From Lachnospiraceae bacterium (GTDB lineage: Bacteria; Bacillota; Clostridia; Lachnospirales; Lachnospiraceae): a DNA stretch of 64,000 nt. Below are positions 44,147 through 53,972 of this stretch, one piece after another. Made by a program: the position numbers and the translations under genes. Location: positions 1-64,000 of the forward strand of contig JAILRC010000016.1 of NCBI GenBank assembly GCA_024698485.1, in the 5' to 3' direction. The notes below the pieces were generated by a model. The model was not told the DNA's origin. It was given only the letters and a program-made list of their open reading frames with translations, and searched no databases. Every line of letters starts with the position of its first letter. Within the stretch, counting starts at the first letter, position 1.

Positions 44147-47100
44147 ATGAAGGAAAAGATCGAGAGACTGTCGAAGGGAATATTCGAATACGAACAACCG
44201 GAAATCGTTCTTTCTCAGGATGTTTTGGATGTGTTCCTGAGCGAAGGGGAAAACTGTTCCGGTTCCTTTGTCATCTCCAATTCTGCCAACACCACCATGA
44301 AAGGCCTGCTTTACAGTTCCTCAAATATTGTAAAGCTGGACAGCAAAACCTTTAACGGGGTTTCAAACGAGATCACCTATACGGTCACTTCCGGACACAT
44401 GGAACAGGGAGAAAGGACCGAAGGGCGCATCGATATCATCAGCGATTGCGGAGAGCGTCAGCTCCCCTTTACAATTTCCGTCCTGGGAACCACATGCAGA
44501 AGTTCCGTCGGAAGGATCAACAATTTCTTCAGTTTTCAAAGCCTCGCCCAGGCCAACTGGAACGAGGCTCTTGAGCTTTTTGACAGCAAACCCTTTTACG
44601 ATGCGGTAATTAAAAACGACGATGGGCTGAAATGTGCCTATGAGACTTTGAAAGCTTCTCCCGACAGGAATATGGCGATGGAGGAGTTTCTCTTTTCACA
44701 CAAAAAAAAGCCCGAGTGCAGTTTCTTTGTGGGAACTTCCGAGATCACCGCAGATGTGGACCCCATCAGTTTCATGGAAAAGGTGGTCATCACCAAGAGC
44801 AACTGGGGGTATCTCAAACTCAAGGCAGAAAGTGATGTTCCCTTTATACTGCCTTCAAAGAATGTTATCGATAACAACGATTTTATAAACGGACGATTCG
44901 AACTCAGGTTCATTGTTAATCTGGAGGGGGCAAGACCCTGCGTAAGACGCGGGAATATCACCATCGGCAATGCCCTTCATGAAGTGGTCATTCCCGTGAC
45001 CTACAGGGTCAGGGATAATGATGAAAAGAGACGGGAAAAGAACCTGACTTTCAAAAAATTTGAACTCAGCCTCATGGACCGCCTTATGGGATACAGATGC
45101 GGCAGAACGGAGCGCCATGAATTCCTGGCGGAATCGGTGAAACTGGCTGAGACGCTGGAACATCTTCTGGACAGAGAAGCTGAGGAAAATGCCGCACAGG
45201 GCACCGCTGTTTCGGCGATCAGAGAATATCTTCCCGTTTACCGTGCTTTTCTTGCGACCCTTGCCGATCGCAATTCCATGAATGATGACATTATTGCCCT
45301 TACTCTTTTAAAGAAAAGGGATTATGAGCAGAAAAATCCGGAACTGTATGCGGCGCTTCTTTACATCGAAGCCCTGTATGTAAACACTCCGGAGATCAGA
45401 AAACAGAACTCGGAGGCCATACGTGCGCTGTACGAGAGAGACAGGGACAATGCCTGGATGCTGGTAATGTACATGTACCTCGATCAGGGGATCAGGGACA
45501 ATTACAGGCTGAGATACGAATATGTCAAAAAGCTCATAGACCAAGGCAACAACAGCCCACTGCTCCTTAGCGAAGCGGGACTTATGGTGAAGAACGATCC
45601 GGGACTTTTAAGAAAAGCCGGAAAGGAAGAATGCAGGATCCTTCTTTACATGACCGAGAACAGTCTCGTGAACGATCGCGTCATTTCGGAGTTCGTCTAT
45701 CTCAGCAGACACAACGAGAAATGCGACAGACTGCAGCTCAGGGTGCTGGAGAGATTTCATGAGATCAGTGCCGACAAGGATCTTCTTGCTGCCATCTGCC
45801 TTAAGATCGTATGTGCGGATCTCAGGGACAGAAGATATCATGTTTATTTCAGAGAAGCTGTGGCTGCTCAGCTCAGTTTCGTCAACATATTCGAATACTA
45901 CATGTACACCTACGGTACGGACAACGACGAGCCCATCGACCAGCCCGTGCTCCTTTACTTCGGATACAATTCCGCCCTGCCCGAGGATCTTATGGCTGTG
46001 CTCTTTGCCTATGTGGTAAAGAACAAGGAAGAGAACAAGGCCATATACAGAGCCTATCTCAAGAATATCGAGCAGTTTGCGGTGAATTCCCTTAAGAACA
46101 GAAAGATCGACAGGATACTGGCCACGATCTATGCAGACGTTCTGAACAGGAGCATTCTGGACAGCGAACTGGTGAATGCGGTTCCGGATGTTCTGTTTAC
46201 AAGCGGTGTGGATGTTCCTCCGGGGCGTTTCAGGGAAGTGGTGGTCACCAACAACCTTGAGATGAACGAGGGAAGATATGAGATAGTTGACGGACATGCA
46301 AATGTGCTGTGCTACACCGATTCCTGCACCTGCTGGCTGGAGGATGAGGAGGGCAACCGTTACGTATTAAGAGACGATTGCAGATGCGTGAGGTACCTGC
46401 ATATGCAGGATCTCCTTGCCAATTGTTACGACGAGGGAGCTGTCAATCCCAGACTTCTCCTTTACATGTGGGAGAAGAACAGGGGATTCAATCAGAGCGA
46501 TAATTCCTACATCACGCTTCAGAAGCAGATCTCGGGCATCAGGACTCTTAAGCCGGAGATCGCCAATGTCTGCTTCTACAATCTGGCGGAATATTATTAC
46601 GACAACTACGAAGGAGAGCTTCTGGAAGCCTATCTTGCGGACGTGGACATCCGCCTTTTGAGCGCTGAGCAGCGCAACAAGGTGGTCGAACTCATGATCG
46701 TAAGAAACATGTACGACAAGGTCATTGAATATGTTAAGGAGTTCGGCTGCGAAAAGCTGGCTCTTAAGAGACTTTCGAAACTTTGTCTTCAGGCTGTGGA
46801 ATCTCCGAGAGAAGCAGAGGACAGAGAGACCATAGTGGCCATGAGTCATTTTGCTTTCAGGAACGGAGGAGTGGACGACAGGCTCCTTAAGTACATAGTG
46901 GACAATTTCAACGGAACCACTCTGGAAATGTACGAGATCTGGAATGCTGCCAAGCAGGAAAATCTGGACACTCTGAAACTGGAAGAAAACCTTCTGGCCC
47001 AGATACTGTTTACAGAAACCTATATAGAGAACACTTTTGCCGTGTTCAAAAGCTACTATTTCAAAAACAACAACCGGAAACTGGTGAGAGCTTTCATATC

Positions 47101-47740
47101 CTACACGGCCTACAAGTACTTCGTGTGCCTTAGGGTGACGGAGGATGAATTCTTTGATGTGCTGAAGGCGGATCCGTCCCTTGAAAACAGTAGGATCGGG
47201 ATTTTGGCTCTTCTCAAGCATTACAGCGAAAAGGAAGTGCTGACCGCGGAAGAGAAGGAATTTGCGGATTCCCATGTGCGCCAGCTCCTTCAAAAGAAGG
47301 TGTTCTACGCATTCTTCAAGGACTTCGGAAACAAGCTCTCTCTTCCCGACAGTCTGCTGGAAAAATTCTACATCGAATATAGGACCGATCCCAAAAAGAT
47401 GGTCTACATCCACTATTCCTACGACAGGGGCAATGAGTTCAAGGCTGAAGTCATGCCCGATGTGGGATACGGCATATTCACCAAGGAATTTATCCTGTTC
47501 CACGGCGATGTGCTTCAGTACTTCATCACCGAATCCGACGGTGAGGGGGAGGAGATCACGGAGAGCGATGCCATATCCTGTCCGAAGGATCCCACCGGTG
47601 GCAGGATGACTACCAAATACGATAAGATAAACAACATCCTCATGGCTGCGGAGGCCAAGGATGACAAGGCTGTTCTCCAATATCTGGAACAGTACTATTT
47701 CACGGAATACGCTATAAAGAGGCACTTTAAGCCTCTATAA
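44147..47740 (+). CDS. Large cytosolic protein with beta-sandwich and alpha-solenoid regions (DUF5717-like)
   Basis: 1197 residues from ATG 44147; an ATG at 44135 is also possible. No signal peptide or membrane helix. Residues ~1-110 and ~205-300 read as two Ig/MSP-like beta-sandwiches (GSFVISNSANTTMKGLLYSS and RRGNITIGNALHEVVIPVTY). From ~320 to ~1050 the sequence is helical with repeated two-helix units, a TPR-like solenoid, interrupted near 700 by another beta segment (DVPPGRFREVVVTNN). The end (~1060-1180) returns to strands (MVYIHYSYDRGNEFKAEVMP). From memory it resembles DUF5717 of Lachnospiraceae; not tested. Probably a scaffold acting with the Hsp70-like protein 27 bases on. Confidence 0.75.
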   Translation: MKEKIERLSKGIFEYEQPEIVLSQDVLDVFLSEGENCSGSFVISNSANTTMKGLLYSSSNIVKLDSKTFNGVSNEITYTVTSGHMEQGERTEGRIDIISDCGERQLPFTISVLGTTCRSSVGRINNFFSFQSLAQANWNEALELFDSKPFYDAVIKNDDGLKCAYETLKASPDRNMAMEEFLFSHKKKPECSFFVGTSEITADVDPISFMEKVVITKSNWGYLKLKAESDVPFILPSKNVIDNNDFINGRFELRFIVNLEGARPCVRRGNITIGNALHEVVIPVTYRVRDNDEKRREKNLTFKKFELSLMDRLMGYRCGRTERHEFLAESVKLAETLEHLLDREAEENAAQGTAVSAIREYLPVYRAFLATLADRNSMNDDIIALTLLKKRDYEQKNPELYAALLYIEALYVNTPEIRKQNSEAIRALYERDRDNAWMLVMYMYLDQGIRDNYRLRYEYVKKLIDQGNNSPLLLSEAGLMVKNDPGLLRKAGKEECRILLYMTENSLVNDRVISEFVYLSRHNEKCDRLQLRVLERFHEISADKDLLAAICLKIVCADLRDRRYHVYFREAVAAQLSFVNIFEYYMYTYGTDNDEPIDQPVLLYFGYNSALPEDLMAVLFAYVVKNKEENKAIYRAYLKNIEQFAVNSLKNRKIDRILATIYADVLNRSILDSELVNAVPDVLFTSGVDVPPGRFREVVVTNNLEMNEGRYEIVDGHANVLCYTDSCTCWLEDEEGNRYVLRDDCRCVRYLHMQDLLANCYDEGAVNPRLLLYMWEKNRGFNQSDNSYITLQKQISGIRTLKPEIANVCFYNLAEYYYDNYEGELLEAYLADVDIRLLSAEQRNKVVELMIVRNMYDKVIEYVKEFGCEKLALKRLSKLCLQAVESPREAEDRETIVAMSHFAFRNGGVDDRLLKYIVDNFNGTTLEMYEIWNAAKQENLDTLKLEENLLAQILFTETYIENTFAVFKSYYFKNNNRKLVRAFISYTAYKYFVCLRVTEDEFFDVLKADPSLENSRIGILALLKHYSEKEVLTAEEKEFADSHVRQLLQKKVFYAFFKDFGNKLSLPDSLLEKFYIEYRTDPKKMVYIHYSYDRGNEFKAEVMPDVGYGIFTKEFILFHGDVLQYFITESDGEGEEITESDAISCPKDPTGGRMTTKYDKINNILMAAEAKDDKAVLQYLEQYYFTEYAIKRHFKPL

Positions 47741-47767
47741 AAGATTTATTTGATTCAGGGGTAAGTA

Positions 47768-49009
47768 ATGGCTTCATTAGTACTTGGAATGGATTTTTAC
47801 GAACAAGAGGTATATGTAGGCCTTTGGAACGAGGAAGAACACTGTACCAAAAGCTTTACCGTGCCTGCCAAATCGGATGGTGAGCATATACCTCTTTTTG
47901 TCGTACCTTTGGCTGACGGCAGTTTCATAGCCGGACATGAGGGGATCACCAGAAGCATCAAGGACAACTGCAACGGAGTGTCGCTGCTCTACGGGAAGAA
48001 CGTCAGGGAAAAGGTGGAAGTCAATGGTATGGAATTTGACATATCCACACTTTTGGCGGGATTTATCGGCGACGTGCTTTCTGCAGTAAGGAAATGCTTT
48101 GCGGGAGCTTCTTTTTCCAGGATATGCATTACGGGTGAACGTATGAATGCAGACGATGAAAGAAGACTTTCCGATGCATTGCTGAAACTGGGCTATGACA
48201 GGAACAGGTTCTTCATCATCAATCATGCCAATGCGTTTATGAGATATATGGTCTGCGCCGACGAGATGAGAAGAAGGCAGAGGGCAGTGGACATTGACAC
48301 CGACTCTGTGGGCTGTGAAGCCTACTTTTTCAATCCCGCGGACAGAGGCATGGGCTTCCCGGCCTATGTGGAGCATATGGATGTCACACAGGATATGAAT
48401 GTCTGCATTTCGGACATAGAAGACGGGGAAAAGAGGGCGGAAGCCTTTGACACCGTGGTGAGTCATGTCCTCATGCAGAACCGCAGCGTGGGATGGATGT
48501 ATGTTACGGGTAAGGCAGCGGAGGATGACAGGATAAAGAATGTGCTGAGACAATATGCCTCCGCAAGTCTTAAGATCTTCTCGGGACAGAACCTATACTC
48601 TTCCGGAGCCTGCTACAGAGCTGTGAATGAAAAGACCAAGGACGGGATCCTTTCCGACGGCGAAGTTTTTCACAGTGTTTCCGTGGAGGGCTACAAGGAC
48701 GCGGTCATCGACGCCATACCTCTGGTCAGTGCAGGCTGTCCTTTGAAGGAAGCAAAAAACAAGATCACCATGATCCCCGACAATGCGGACAAGATCGTCT
48801 TCCGCATCAAGGATGCAAGGAACGGACGTTCCGAGACCATAAATTTCCCTCTTGAGGGACTTCTGAATCCGGAAAACAAGACCAATCGTATCGAGATCAC
48901 CGTCAGATTTCCGGACATCAAAACCCTGGTGATCAAGGTCAGAGACCTTGGTTTCGGAGACATTTTCCACGCCAGCTACAGGGTATTTGAGCAAACTATC
49001 ATGTTATAA
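47768..49009 (+). CDS. Degenerate Hsp70/actin-fold protein (DUF5716-like)
   Basis: 413 residues. Reads as an Hsp70-type nucleotide domain with changes: LVLGMDFYEQEVYVGL as phosphate-1 loop (GxD kept, Thr-Thr lost), FFIINHANAFMRYM where DnaK has INEPTAAALAY, AVDIDTDSVGCEAYFF instead of DLGGGT as phosphate-2, and WMYVTGKAAEDDRI instead of the VGGSTRIP adenosine motif. The last ~90 residues (INFPLEGLLNP, RIEITVRFPD) look like a beta substrate-binding domain. ATP hydrolysis may be weak or absent. From memory close to DUF5716. Encoded 27 bases after the large protein and 12 before a TPR protein. Confidence 0.7.
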   Translation: MASLVLGMDFYEQEVYVGLWNEEEHCTKSFTVPAKSDGEHIPLFVVPLADGSFIAGHEGITRSIKDNCNGVSLLYGKNVREKVEVNGMEFDISTLLAGFIGDVLSAVRKCFAGASFSRICITGERMNADDERRLSDALLKLGYDRNRFFIINHANAFMRYMVCADEMRRRQRAVDIDTDSVGCEAYFFNPADRGMGFPAYVEHMDVTQDMNVCISDIEDGEKRAEAFDTVVSHVLMQNRSVGWMYVTGKAAEDDRIKNVLRQYASASLKIFSGQNLYSSGACYRAVNEKTKDGILSDGEVFHSVSVEGYKDAVIDAIPLVSAGCPLKEAKNKITMIPDNADKIVFRIKDARNGRSETINFPLEGLLNPENKTNRIEITVRFPDIKTLVIKVRDLGFGDIFHASYRVFEQTIML

Positions 49010-49021
49010 AGGAATCTGTAT

Positions 49022-49858
49022 ATGGGCAAGATGATCGTTACCGAAGGTAACTATTCAAAAAAATCATATTTGCTGAAGAATTCAAAGCTTAGCATTCATT
49101 CCATAGAGGAACTCTGTTACTGTATCATAAAGAATCCGGAACTCTGTGAGGATTTCCTGTACGACAGGGATCTGGCGACTTTCATGGATGAGGAACTGGG
49201 ACTCAGGGAAAGAGCCAACCTCCTGGCGGACTGCATCGAGAGAGATGCACCCCTTAAGGATCTGGCAACGGTGGTCTTTTGCTCCTGCGACTATCTCGTA
49301 AGGGAAGAGATCGAGGACTTTGTGGAAGAGCTTTCCAGAGCGGAACGCAGTGAGAAGTGGATCAGGATAAAGAATAAGGCCGACAGTTATCTGAGCCTTG
49401 AAAACTATAAAAATGCCGTCATCAACTACAGGAGTCTTGTGAAGGACGCAGGTAACCTGGGGATCACCAGCGAGAACCTGGGAGACATCTATCACAACAT
49501 GGGCATAGCTTTTCTACACACCGAGGGCTTTGAAACCGCAGCGGAATGTTTCAGGATGGCATATGAGATGAACAACCGTGAGGAGTCTCTGGAATCCTAT
49601 CTTCTGGCCCTTAAGTTTGCGGAGAGGAATGAGGAGTTCAAAACTGCTCTGGAGGTATATGACATTCCGGAAAAGACGGTGGAGAGACTGAGGTCCGCCG
49701 TGCTCCATACGGAACTTGAGGCTTCGGACGAGGCGGAACTCTACGAACTGGGAGAAGCGGAAAAACTCCTAAAGAGCGGACGAACCGAGGAGTTCTATGA
49801 TACGGTGGCCAGAATGACTGCAGAGATGAAAGAACAGTACATAAAATACAACGAATAA
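49022..49858 (+). CDS. TPR-repeat protein of unknown function
   Basis: 278 residues, cytosolic, acidic. Two to three TPR units are visible at ~115-195 (ADSYLSLENYKNAVINYRSLV and LGDIYHNMGIAFLHTEGFETAAECFRMAYE, by ends), preceded and followed by helical segments. Likely a protein-protein adaptor for the Hsp70-like protein encoded directly before it. 15 bases before the next gene. Confidence 0.75.
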   Translation: MGKMIVTEGNYSKKSYLLKNSKLSIHSIEELCYCIIKNPELCEDFLYDRDLATFMDEELGLRERANLLADCIERDAPLKDLATVVFCSCDYLVREEIEDFVEELSRAERSEKWIRIKNKADSYLSLENYKNAVINYRSLVKDAGNLGITSENLGDIYHNMGIAFLHTEGFETAAECFRMAYEMNNREESLESYLLALKFAERNEEFKTALEVYDIPEKTVERLRSAVLHTELEASDEAELYELGEAEKLLKSGRTEEFYDTVARMTAEMKEQYIKYNE

Positions 49859-49873
49859 CGGAAACGGGAAAAT

Positions 49874-51037
49874 ATGGGATTTTTCGACCTTTTCAAAAAA
49901 AGAAAAGCGGATCGGGCACCGGTCAAGGAAAAAGATAAAAATGCAGTGAGCGAAAGTGCCCTGAATGACAGACAGGCCAGAATGGCTTTTTTGGAAAGCA
50001 ATTGTGAGATCATAGTGGCCGCAGACAAACAGATCCTTGAATCGCGTAAGGAATACGAAGTGGTCACGGGCTATCTTTCTGACATACAGAAGATCGATGC
50101 CGTAAAGCCGGAGGAAAGAAAAGAGATCAACGAAAGCGCCAACAGGATCATAAACCTGAACAACGAGCGCCGCGCCATGCAGCACACTCCTCCCAAGATC
50201 ACCATCGCCCAGAGATATGCCATTGAGCAGGAAGAGGAGGGCATCGAGGCGGAGATCAAGAAACTGGCGGAGAACGAGGCCTACAAAGGGCTTGTGGAGA
50301 ATGACCTTAAGGTGCTGGAAGACGAAAGGGATTCTCTGGATCAAAAGATCAACCGCAACATTTCCAAGACGGAATTCAACCGCAAGATCCTGACACTTGC
50401 CACGGTTTTCATAGGCATTGCGCTGATCTTCCTCATCATTGCCAGGATCAGGACGGGATCGGATGTGACCCTTGTCTTTGCCCTTGTGGTGGCTTTCGGC
50501 GGTCTCTGCGCCCTTTATTTTTTCCTGGTCCACAGGAGGATGCTGAAGGATACGAAGATGAATGAAGCCATGCTGGGTCGTGCCATCACCCTGATCAACA
50601 AGACCAAGATCAAGTACGTGAACGTCACCAACGTGCTGGATTACAACTACGAGAAGTTCCACGTGAGCGGGTCTCAGGACCTGAGCTTCAACTGGAAGGA
50701 ATACAACCGCATCGTGGAAGAGGAGCGAAGGTTCCAAAAAGCGGAGCAGCTCATCGATTTCTATGACGACGATCTCAGAAAACGTCTTAAAGCCTGCGGC
50801 GTTGCAGACGTGGGCATATGGGTCTACCAGTGCGAAGCTCTGGTGGATGCGGGCGAAATGGTGGAAGTCCGTCACAGACTCAACGTGAGACGGCAGAAAC
50901 TCAGAAAAGCCATCGATTTCAACAATCAGCAGAAAAAGAGCGCGGTCCTTGCATTGCGGAGCTTCGTGGTGAAACACCCGGAATATGAATTCGATACAAA
51001 GCTTGTAATGGAAAGGTACGGATTGACGAATCAGTGA
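49874..51037 (+). CDS. Membrane-anchored coiled-coil protein, unknown function
   Basis: 387 residues. A basic N-terminus (MGFFDLFKKRKA), coiled coil ~45-175 with heptad Leu/Ile and charged residues, two helices ~176-196 and ~205-228, and a second helical cytosolic part ~230-387. Both large parts are probably cytosolic, so the hairpin is a membrane anchor. Last gene of the run before valS (59-base gap). I do not recognise a family. Confidence 0.75.
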   Translation: MGFFDLFKKRKADRAPVKEKDKNAVSESALNDRQARMAFLESNCEIIVAADKQILESRKEYEVVTGYLSDIQKIDAVKPEERKEINESANRIINLNNERRAMQHTPPKITIAQRYAIEQEEEGIEAEIKKLAENEAYKGLVENDLKVLEDERDSLDQKINRNISKTEFNRKILTLATVFIGIALIFLIIARIRTGSDVTLVFALVVAFGGLCALYFFLVHRRMLKDTKMNEAMLGRAITLINKTKIKYVNVTNVLDYNYEKFHVSGSQDLSFNWKEYNRIVEEERRFQKAEQLIDFYDDDLRKRLKACGVADVGIWVYQCEALVDAGEMVEVRHRLNVRRQKLRKAIDFNNQQKKSAVLALRSFVVKHPEYEFDTKLVMERYGLTNQ

Positions 51038-51096
51038 ACCTTTGTTAAAATATTTTCTTTATAAAGCGAAAAGAAATACCTGAAAGGATGTTATAT

Positions 51097-53802
51097 ATGA
51101 ACAAGGAACTTGAAAAGAACTACGATCCCAAACAGATCGAAGACAGACTCTACAAAAAATGGATCGATAACAAATATTTCCATGCGGAACCCGATTCCAA
51201 GAAGAAACCCTTCACCATCGTGATCCCTCCGCCGAACATCACAGGCCAGCTTCACATGGGACATGCTCTTGACAACACCATGCAGGACATTCTGATCCGT
51301 TACAAGAGGATGCAGGGCTTCAACACTCTTTGGCAGCCCGGCACAGACCATGCTTCCATCGCTACGGAAGTTAAGATCATAGAGACTCTCAAGAAAGAGG
51401 GCATAGACAAGCACGATCTGGGAAGAGAAGGCTTCCTTAAGAGAGCCTGGGAGTGGAGAGCACAGTACGGCGGAAGGATCGTTGAACAGCTTAAAAAGCT
51501 GGGATCTTCCTGTGACTGGGACAGAGAGCGCTTCACCATGGACGAAGGCTGCAACAAGGCAGTTGAAGAAGTGTTTGTAAAACTCTACAGAAAGGGAATG
51601 ATCTACAAGGGATCCAGGATCGTTAACTGGTGCCCTGTATGCAAGACTTCCATTTCCGATGCTGAGGTTGAATACGAAGATCAGGCCGGACATTTCTGGC
51701 ACATTAAATATCCTTTGGTAGAAGAGGACGGATCCGTAAGCAAGACCCGTTTCCTTGAATTCGCCACCACAAGACCCGAGACCATGCTGGGTGATACTGC
51801 GGTTGCGGTAAATCCCGATGACGATCGTTACAAAGACATCGTAGGCAAGTTTGTATGGCTTCCTTTCGTAGACAGAAAGATCCCCATCATTGCGGATCCT
51901 TACGTTGAGATGGATTTCGGAACAGGTGTTGTTAAGATCACACCCGCTCACGACCCCAACGACTTCGAGGTAGGAAAGCGCCACAACCTTCCTGAGATCA
52001 ACATCCTGAACGATGATGCCACCATCAACGAGAACGGCGGCAAGTTCAAGGGCATGGACAGATATGCCGCAAGAGAACGGATCGTTAAGGAACTGGACGA
52101 GATGGGACTCCTTGTTCGCATCGAGGATTATTCCCATAACGTAGGTACCCACGACCGTTGCAAGACAACTGTAGAACCCCTCATCAAGAAGCAGTGGTTC
52201 GTAAAGATGGACGAGCTCATCAAGCCCGCCGTTGATGCGGTTAAGAACGGTGACATCAAGCTCATCCCCGAAAGGATGGAGAAGACCTACTACAACTGGA
52301 CGGACAACATCAAGGACTGGTGCATTTCCCGTCAGCTCTGGTGGGGTCACAGGATCCCCGCATATTACTGCGCGGACTGCGGCGAGATCATCGTTGAAAA
52401 AAGCGAGAATGCACCTCACAAATGTCCCAAGTGCGGTGGCACAAATTTGACACAGGATCCTGATACACTCGATACGTGGTTTTCATCCGCACTCTGGCCT
52501 TTCTCCACACTCGGATGGCCTGAGAACACCGAGGACCTCAAGTACTTCTATCCTACGGATGTTCTTGTTACGGGCTATGACATCATTTTCTTCTGGGTTA
52601 TCAGAATGATATTCTCCGGCTATGAGAATATGGGCGAGAAGCCGTTCCATACGGTTCTTTTCCACGGACTCGTAAGAGACTCTCAGGGAAGAAAGATGAG
52701 CAAGTCTCTGGGCAACGGTATCGATCCTTTGGATGTTATCGATAAATATGGAGCAGATGCCCTGAGGTTCACCCTCATCACAGGAAACGCACCCGGAAAC
52801 GATATGCGCTTCTATTGGGAGAGAGTAGAAGCAAGCCGTAACTTCGCCAATAAGGTTTGGAACGCTTCACGTTTCATCATGATGAACATGAAGCAGATGG
52901 AAGAAGCGGGACTTGACAGCAAGGTTCAGGAATTTGACATTTCTTCTTTGGAAGACGCCGACTGCTGGATTCTTTCCAAACTCAACACCTGCATAAAAGA
53001 GGTCACCCAGAATCTGGATTCCTTCGAACTGGGTGTTGCTGCTCAGAAGATCAACGATTTCATCTGGGATGATTTCTGCGACTGGTACATCGAAATGGTC
53101 AAGCCTCGTCTCTACGGCGACAATGCGGCTTCAAAGATCGCTGCCATGTGGACACTGAGACATGTTCTTACGGATGCGCTCAAACTCCTTCATCCTTATA
53201 TGCCTTTCGTTACGGAAGAGATCTTCTGCACCCTTAAGGAAGCAGAAGGCATCCTGGACACCAACGAATCCATAATGATCTCGCAGTGGCCCGTATATGA
53301 CGAGAAGTTCGCCTTCGAGAAGAAGGTTTCCGCCATCGAGATGATCAAGGAAGCGGTTAAGGGCATCAGAGACGTGAGAACCTCCATGAACGTTGCTCCC
53401 AGCCGTAAGGCCGAAGTATTTGTTGTTTCGACCGACAAAGCAGTAAGAGACGTATTTGAAGAAAACAGAACCTTCTTTGCTGTATTGGGATATGCTTCCG
53501 AGGTAATTGTACAGGAAGACAAGACAGGCATTGCGGATGACGCCGTCTCGACGGTTCTTCCCAAGGCTGTGGTATACATTCCTTTCGCAGAGCTGGTAGA
53601 CATTGATAAAGAGCTTGAAAGACTTGCAAAGGAAAAGGATCGTCTCACAGGCGAGATCAAGCGCTGCGAGAGCATGCTGGCCAACGAGAAGTTCATCTCC
53701 AAGGCTCCCGAGGCAAAGATCAACGAAGAAAAGGGCAAGCTCGAGAATTACAGAAGCATGATGACGAAAGTGGAAGAGAGGATCAAAGCACTTTCTAAGT
53801 AG
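51097..53802 (+). CDS. valS: Valine--tRNA ligase
   Basis: 901 residues from ATG 51097; AAAGG lies before, and an ATG at 51088 overlaps it. HIGH-type motif PPPNITGQLHMGHALD, KMSKS in GRKMSKSLGNG, an editing domain with TTRPETMLGDTAVAVNP, and two zinc-finger-like segments (CPVC and YCADCGE ... CPKCGG). C-terminal coiled coil (EKDRLTGEIKRCESML) binds tRNA. Charges tRNA(Val). No T-box is visible in the short leader, and the gene probably shares transcription with the preceding run. A small ORF follows after 23 bases. Confidence 0.97.
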   Translation: MNKELEKNYDPKQIEDRLYKKWIDNKYFHAEPDSKKKPFTIVIPPPNITGQLHMGHALDNTMQDILIRYKRMQGFNTLWQPGTDHASIATEVKIIETLKKEGIDKHDLGREGFLKRAWEWRAQYGGRIVEQLKKLGSSCDWDRERFTMDEGCNKAVEEVFVKLYRKGMIYKGSRIVNWCPVCKTSISDAEVEYEDQAGHFWHIKYPLVEEDGSVSKTRFLEFATTRPETMLGDTAVAVNPDDDRYKDIVGKFVWLPFVDRKIPIIADPYVEMDFGTGVVKITPAHDPNDFEVGKRHNLPEINILNDDATINENGGKFKGMDRYAARERIVKELDEMGLLVRIEDYSHNVGTHDRCKTTVEPLIKKQWFVKMDELIKPAVDAVKNGDIKLIPERMEKTYYNWTDNIKDWCISRQLWWGHRIPAYYCADCGEIIVEKSENAPHKCPKCGGTNLTQDPDTLDTWFSSALWPFSTLGWPENTEDLKYFYPTDVLVTGYDIIFFWVIRMIFSGYENMGEKPFHTVLFHGLVRDSQGRKMSKSLGNGIDPLDVIDKYGADALRFTLITGNAPGNDMRFYWERVEASRNFANKVWNASRFIMMNMKQMEEAGLDSKVQEFDISSLEDADCWILSKLNTCIKEVTQNLDSFELGVAAQKINDFIWDDFCDWYIEMVKPRLYGDNAASKIAAMWTLRHVLTDALKLLHPYMPFVTEEIFCTLKEAEGILDTNESIMISQWPVYDEKFAFEKKVSAIEMIKEAVKGIRDVRTSMNVAPSRKAEVFVVSTDKAVRDVFEENRTFFAVLGYASEVIVQEDKTGIADDAVSTVLPKAVVYIPFAELVDIDKELERLAKEKDRLTGEIKRCESMLANEKFISKAPEAKINEEKGKLENYRSMMTKVEERIKALSK

Positions 53803-53825
53803 TATTGATCAGTCAGAGGGTTTAT

Positions 53826-53972
53826 ATGATCGATTACGATGAAGAAGTAAAAAAATTTCAGCCGAGCCTTGAAATAGAGGAAGCTGAAGAGACCATCATA
53901 CACAATGATATGACGGACATTGCCGACGTCATAGAGAAGCTTACGGGGCCTAAGGGGGGCAGAAAGCAGTGA
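53826..53972 (+). CDS. 48-residue acidic small protein
   Basis: Begins ATG 53826 (AGAGGG upstream, good spacing) and ends TGA 53970-53972. The stop overlaps the GTG of the next gene in GTGA, showing translational coupling. The product is acidic (MIDYDEEVKKFQPSLEIEE at the start, ending in KGGRKQ) with no hydrophobic stretch. No family recognised, but overlap, ribosome site and codon use support a real gene. Possibly an adaptor of the zinc-ribbon protein that follows. Confidence 0.6.
   Translation: MIDYDEEVKKFQPSLEIEEAEETIIHNDMTDIADVIEKLTGPKGGRKQ

Noticed and set aside
46367-47725. Minus-strand open frame of about 450 codons opposite the large protein gene
   Set aside because: Antisense to a better supported gene whose neighbours are on the plus strand; composition is typical of a shadow.
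49769-50977. Minus-strand open frame of about 400 codons opposite the coiled-coil gene
   Set aside because: The plus-strand gene has start signal, topology and operon position; the minus frame has none.
51040-51096. T-box leader for valS
   Set aside because: The spacer is only 59 bases and holds no T-box core or terminator.
51091-52419. Minus-strand open frame opposite valS
   Set aside because: valS is certain; the antisense frame shows no domain.
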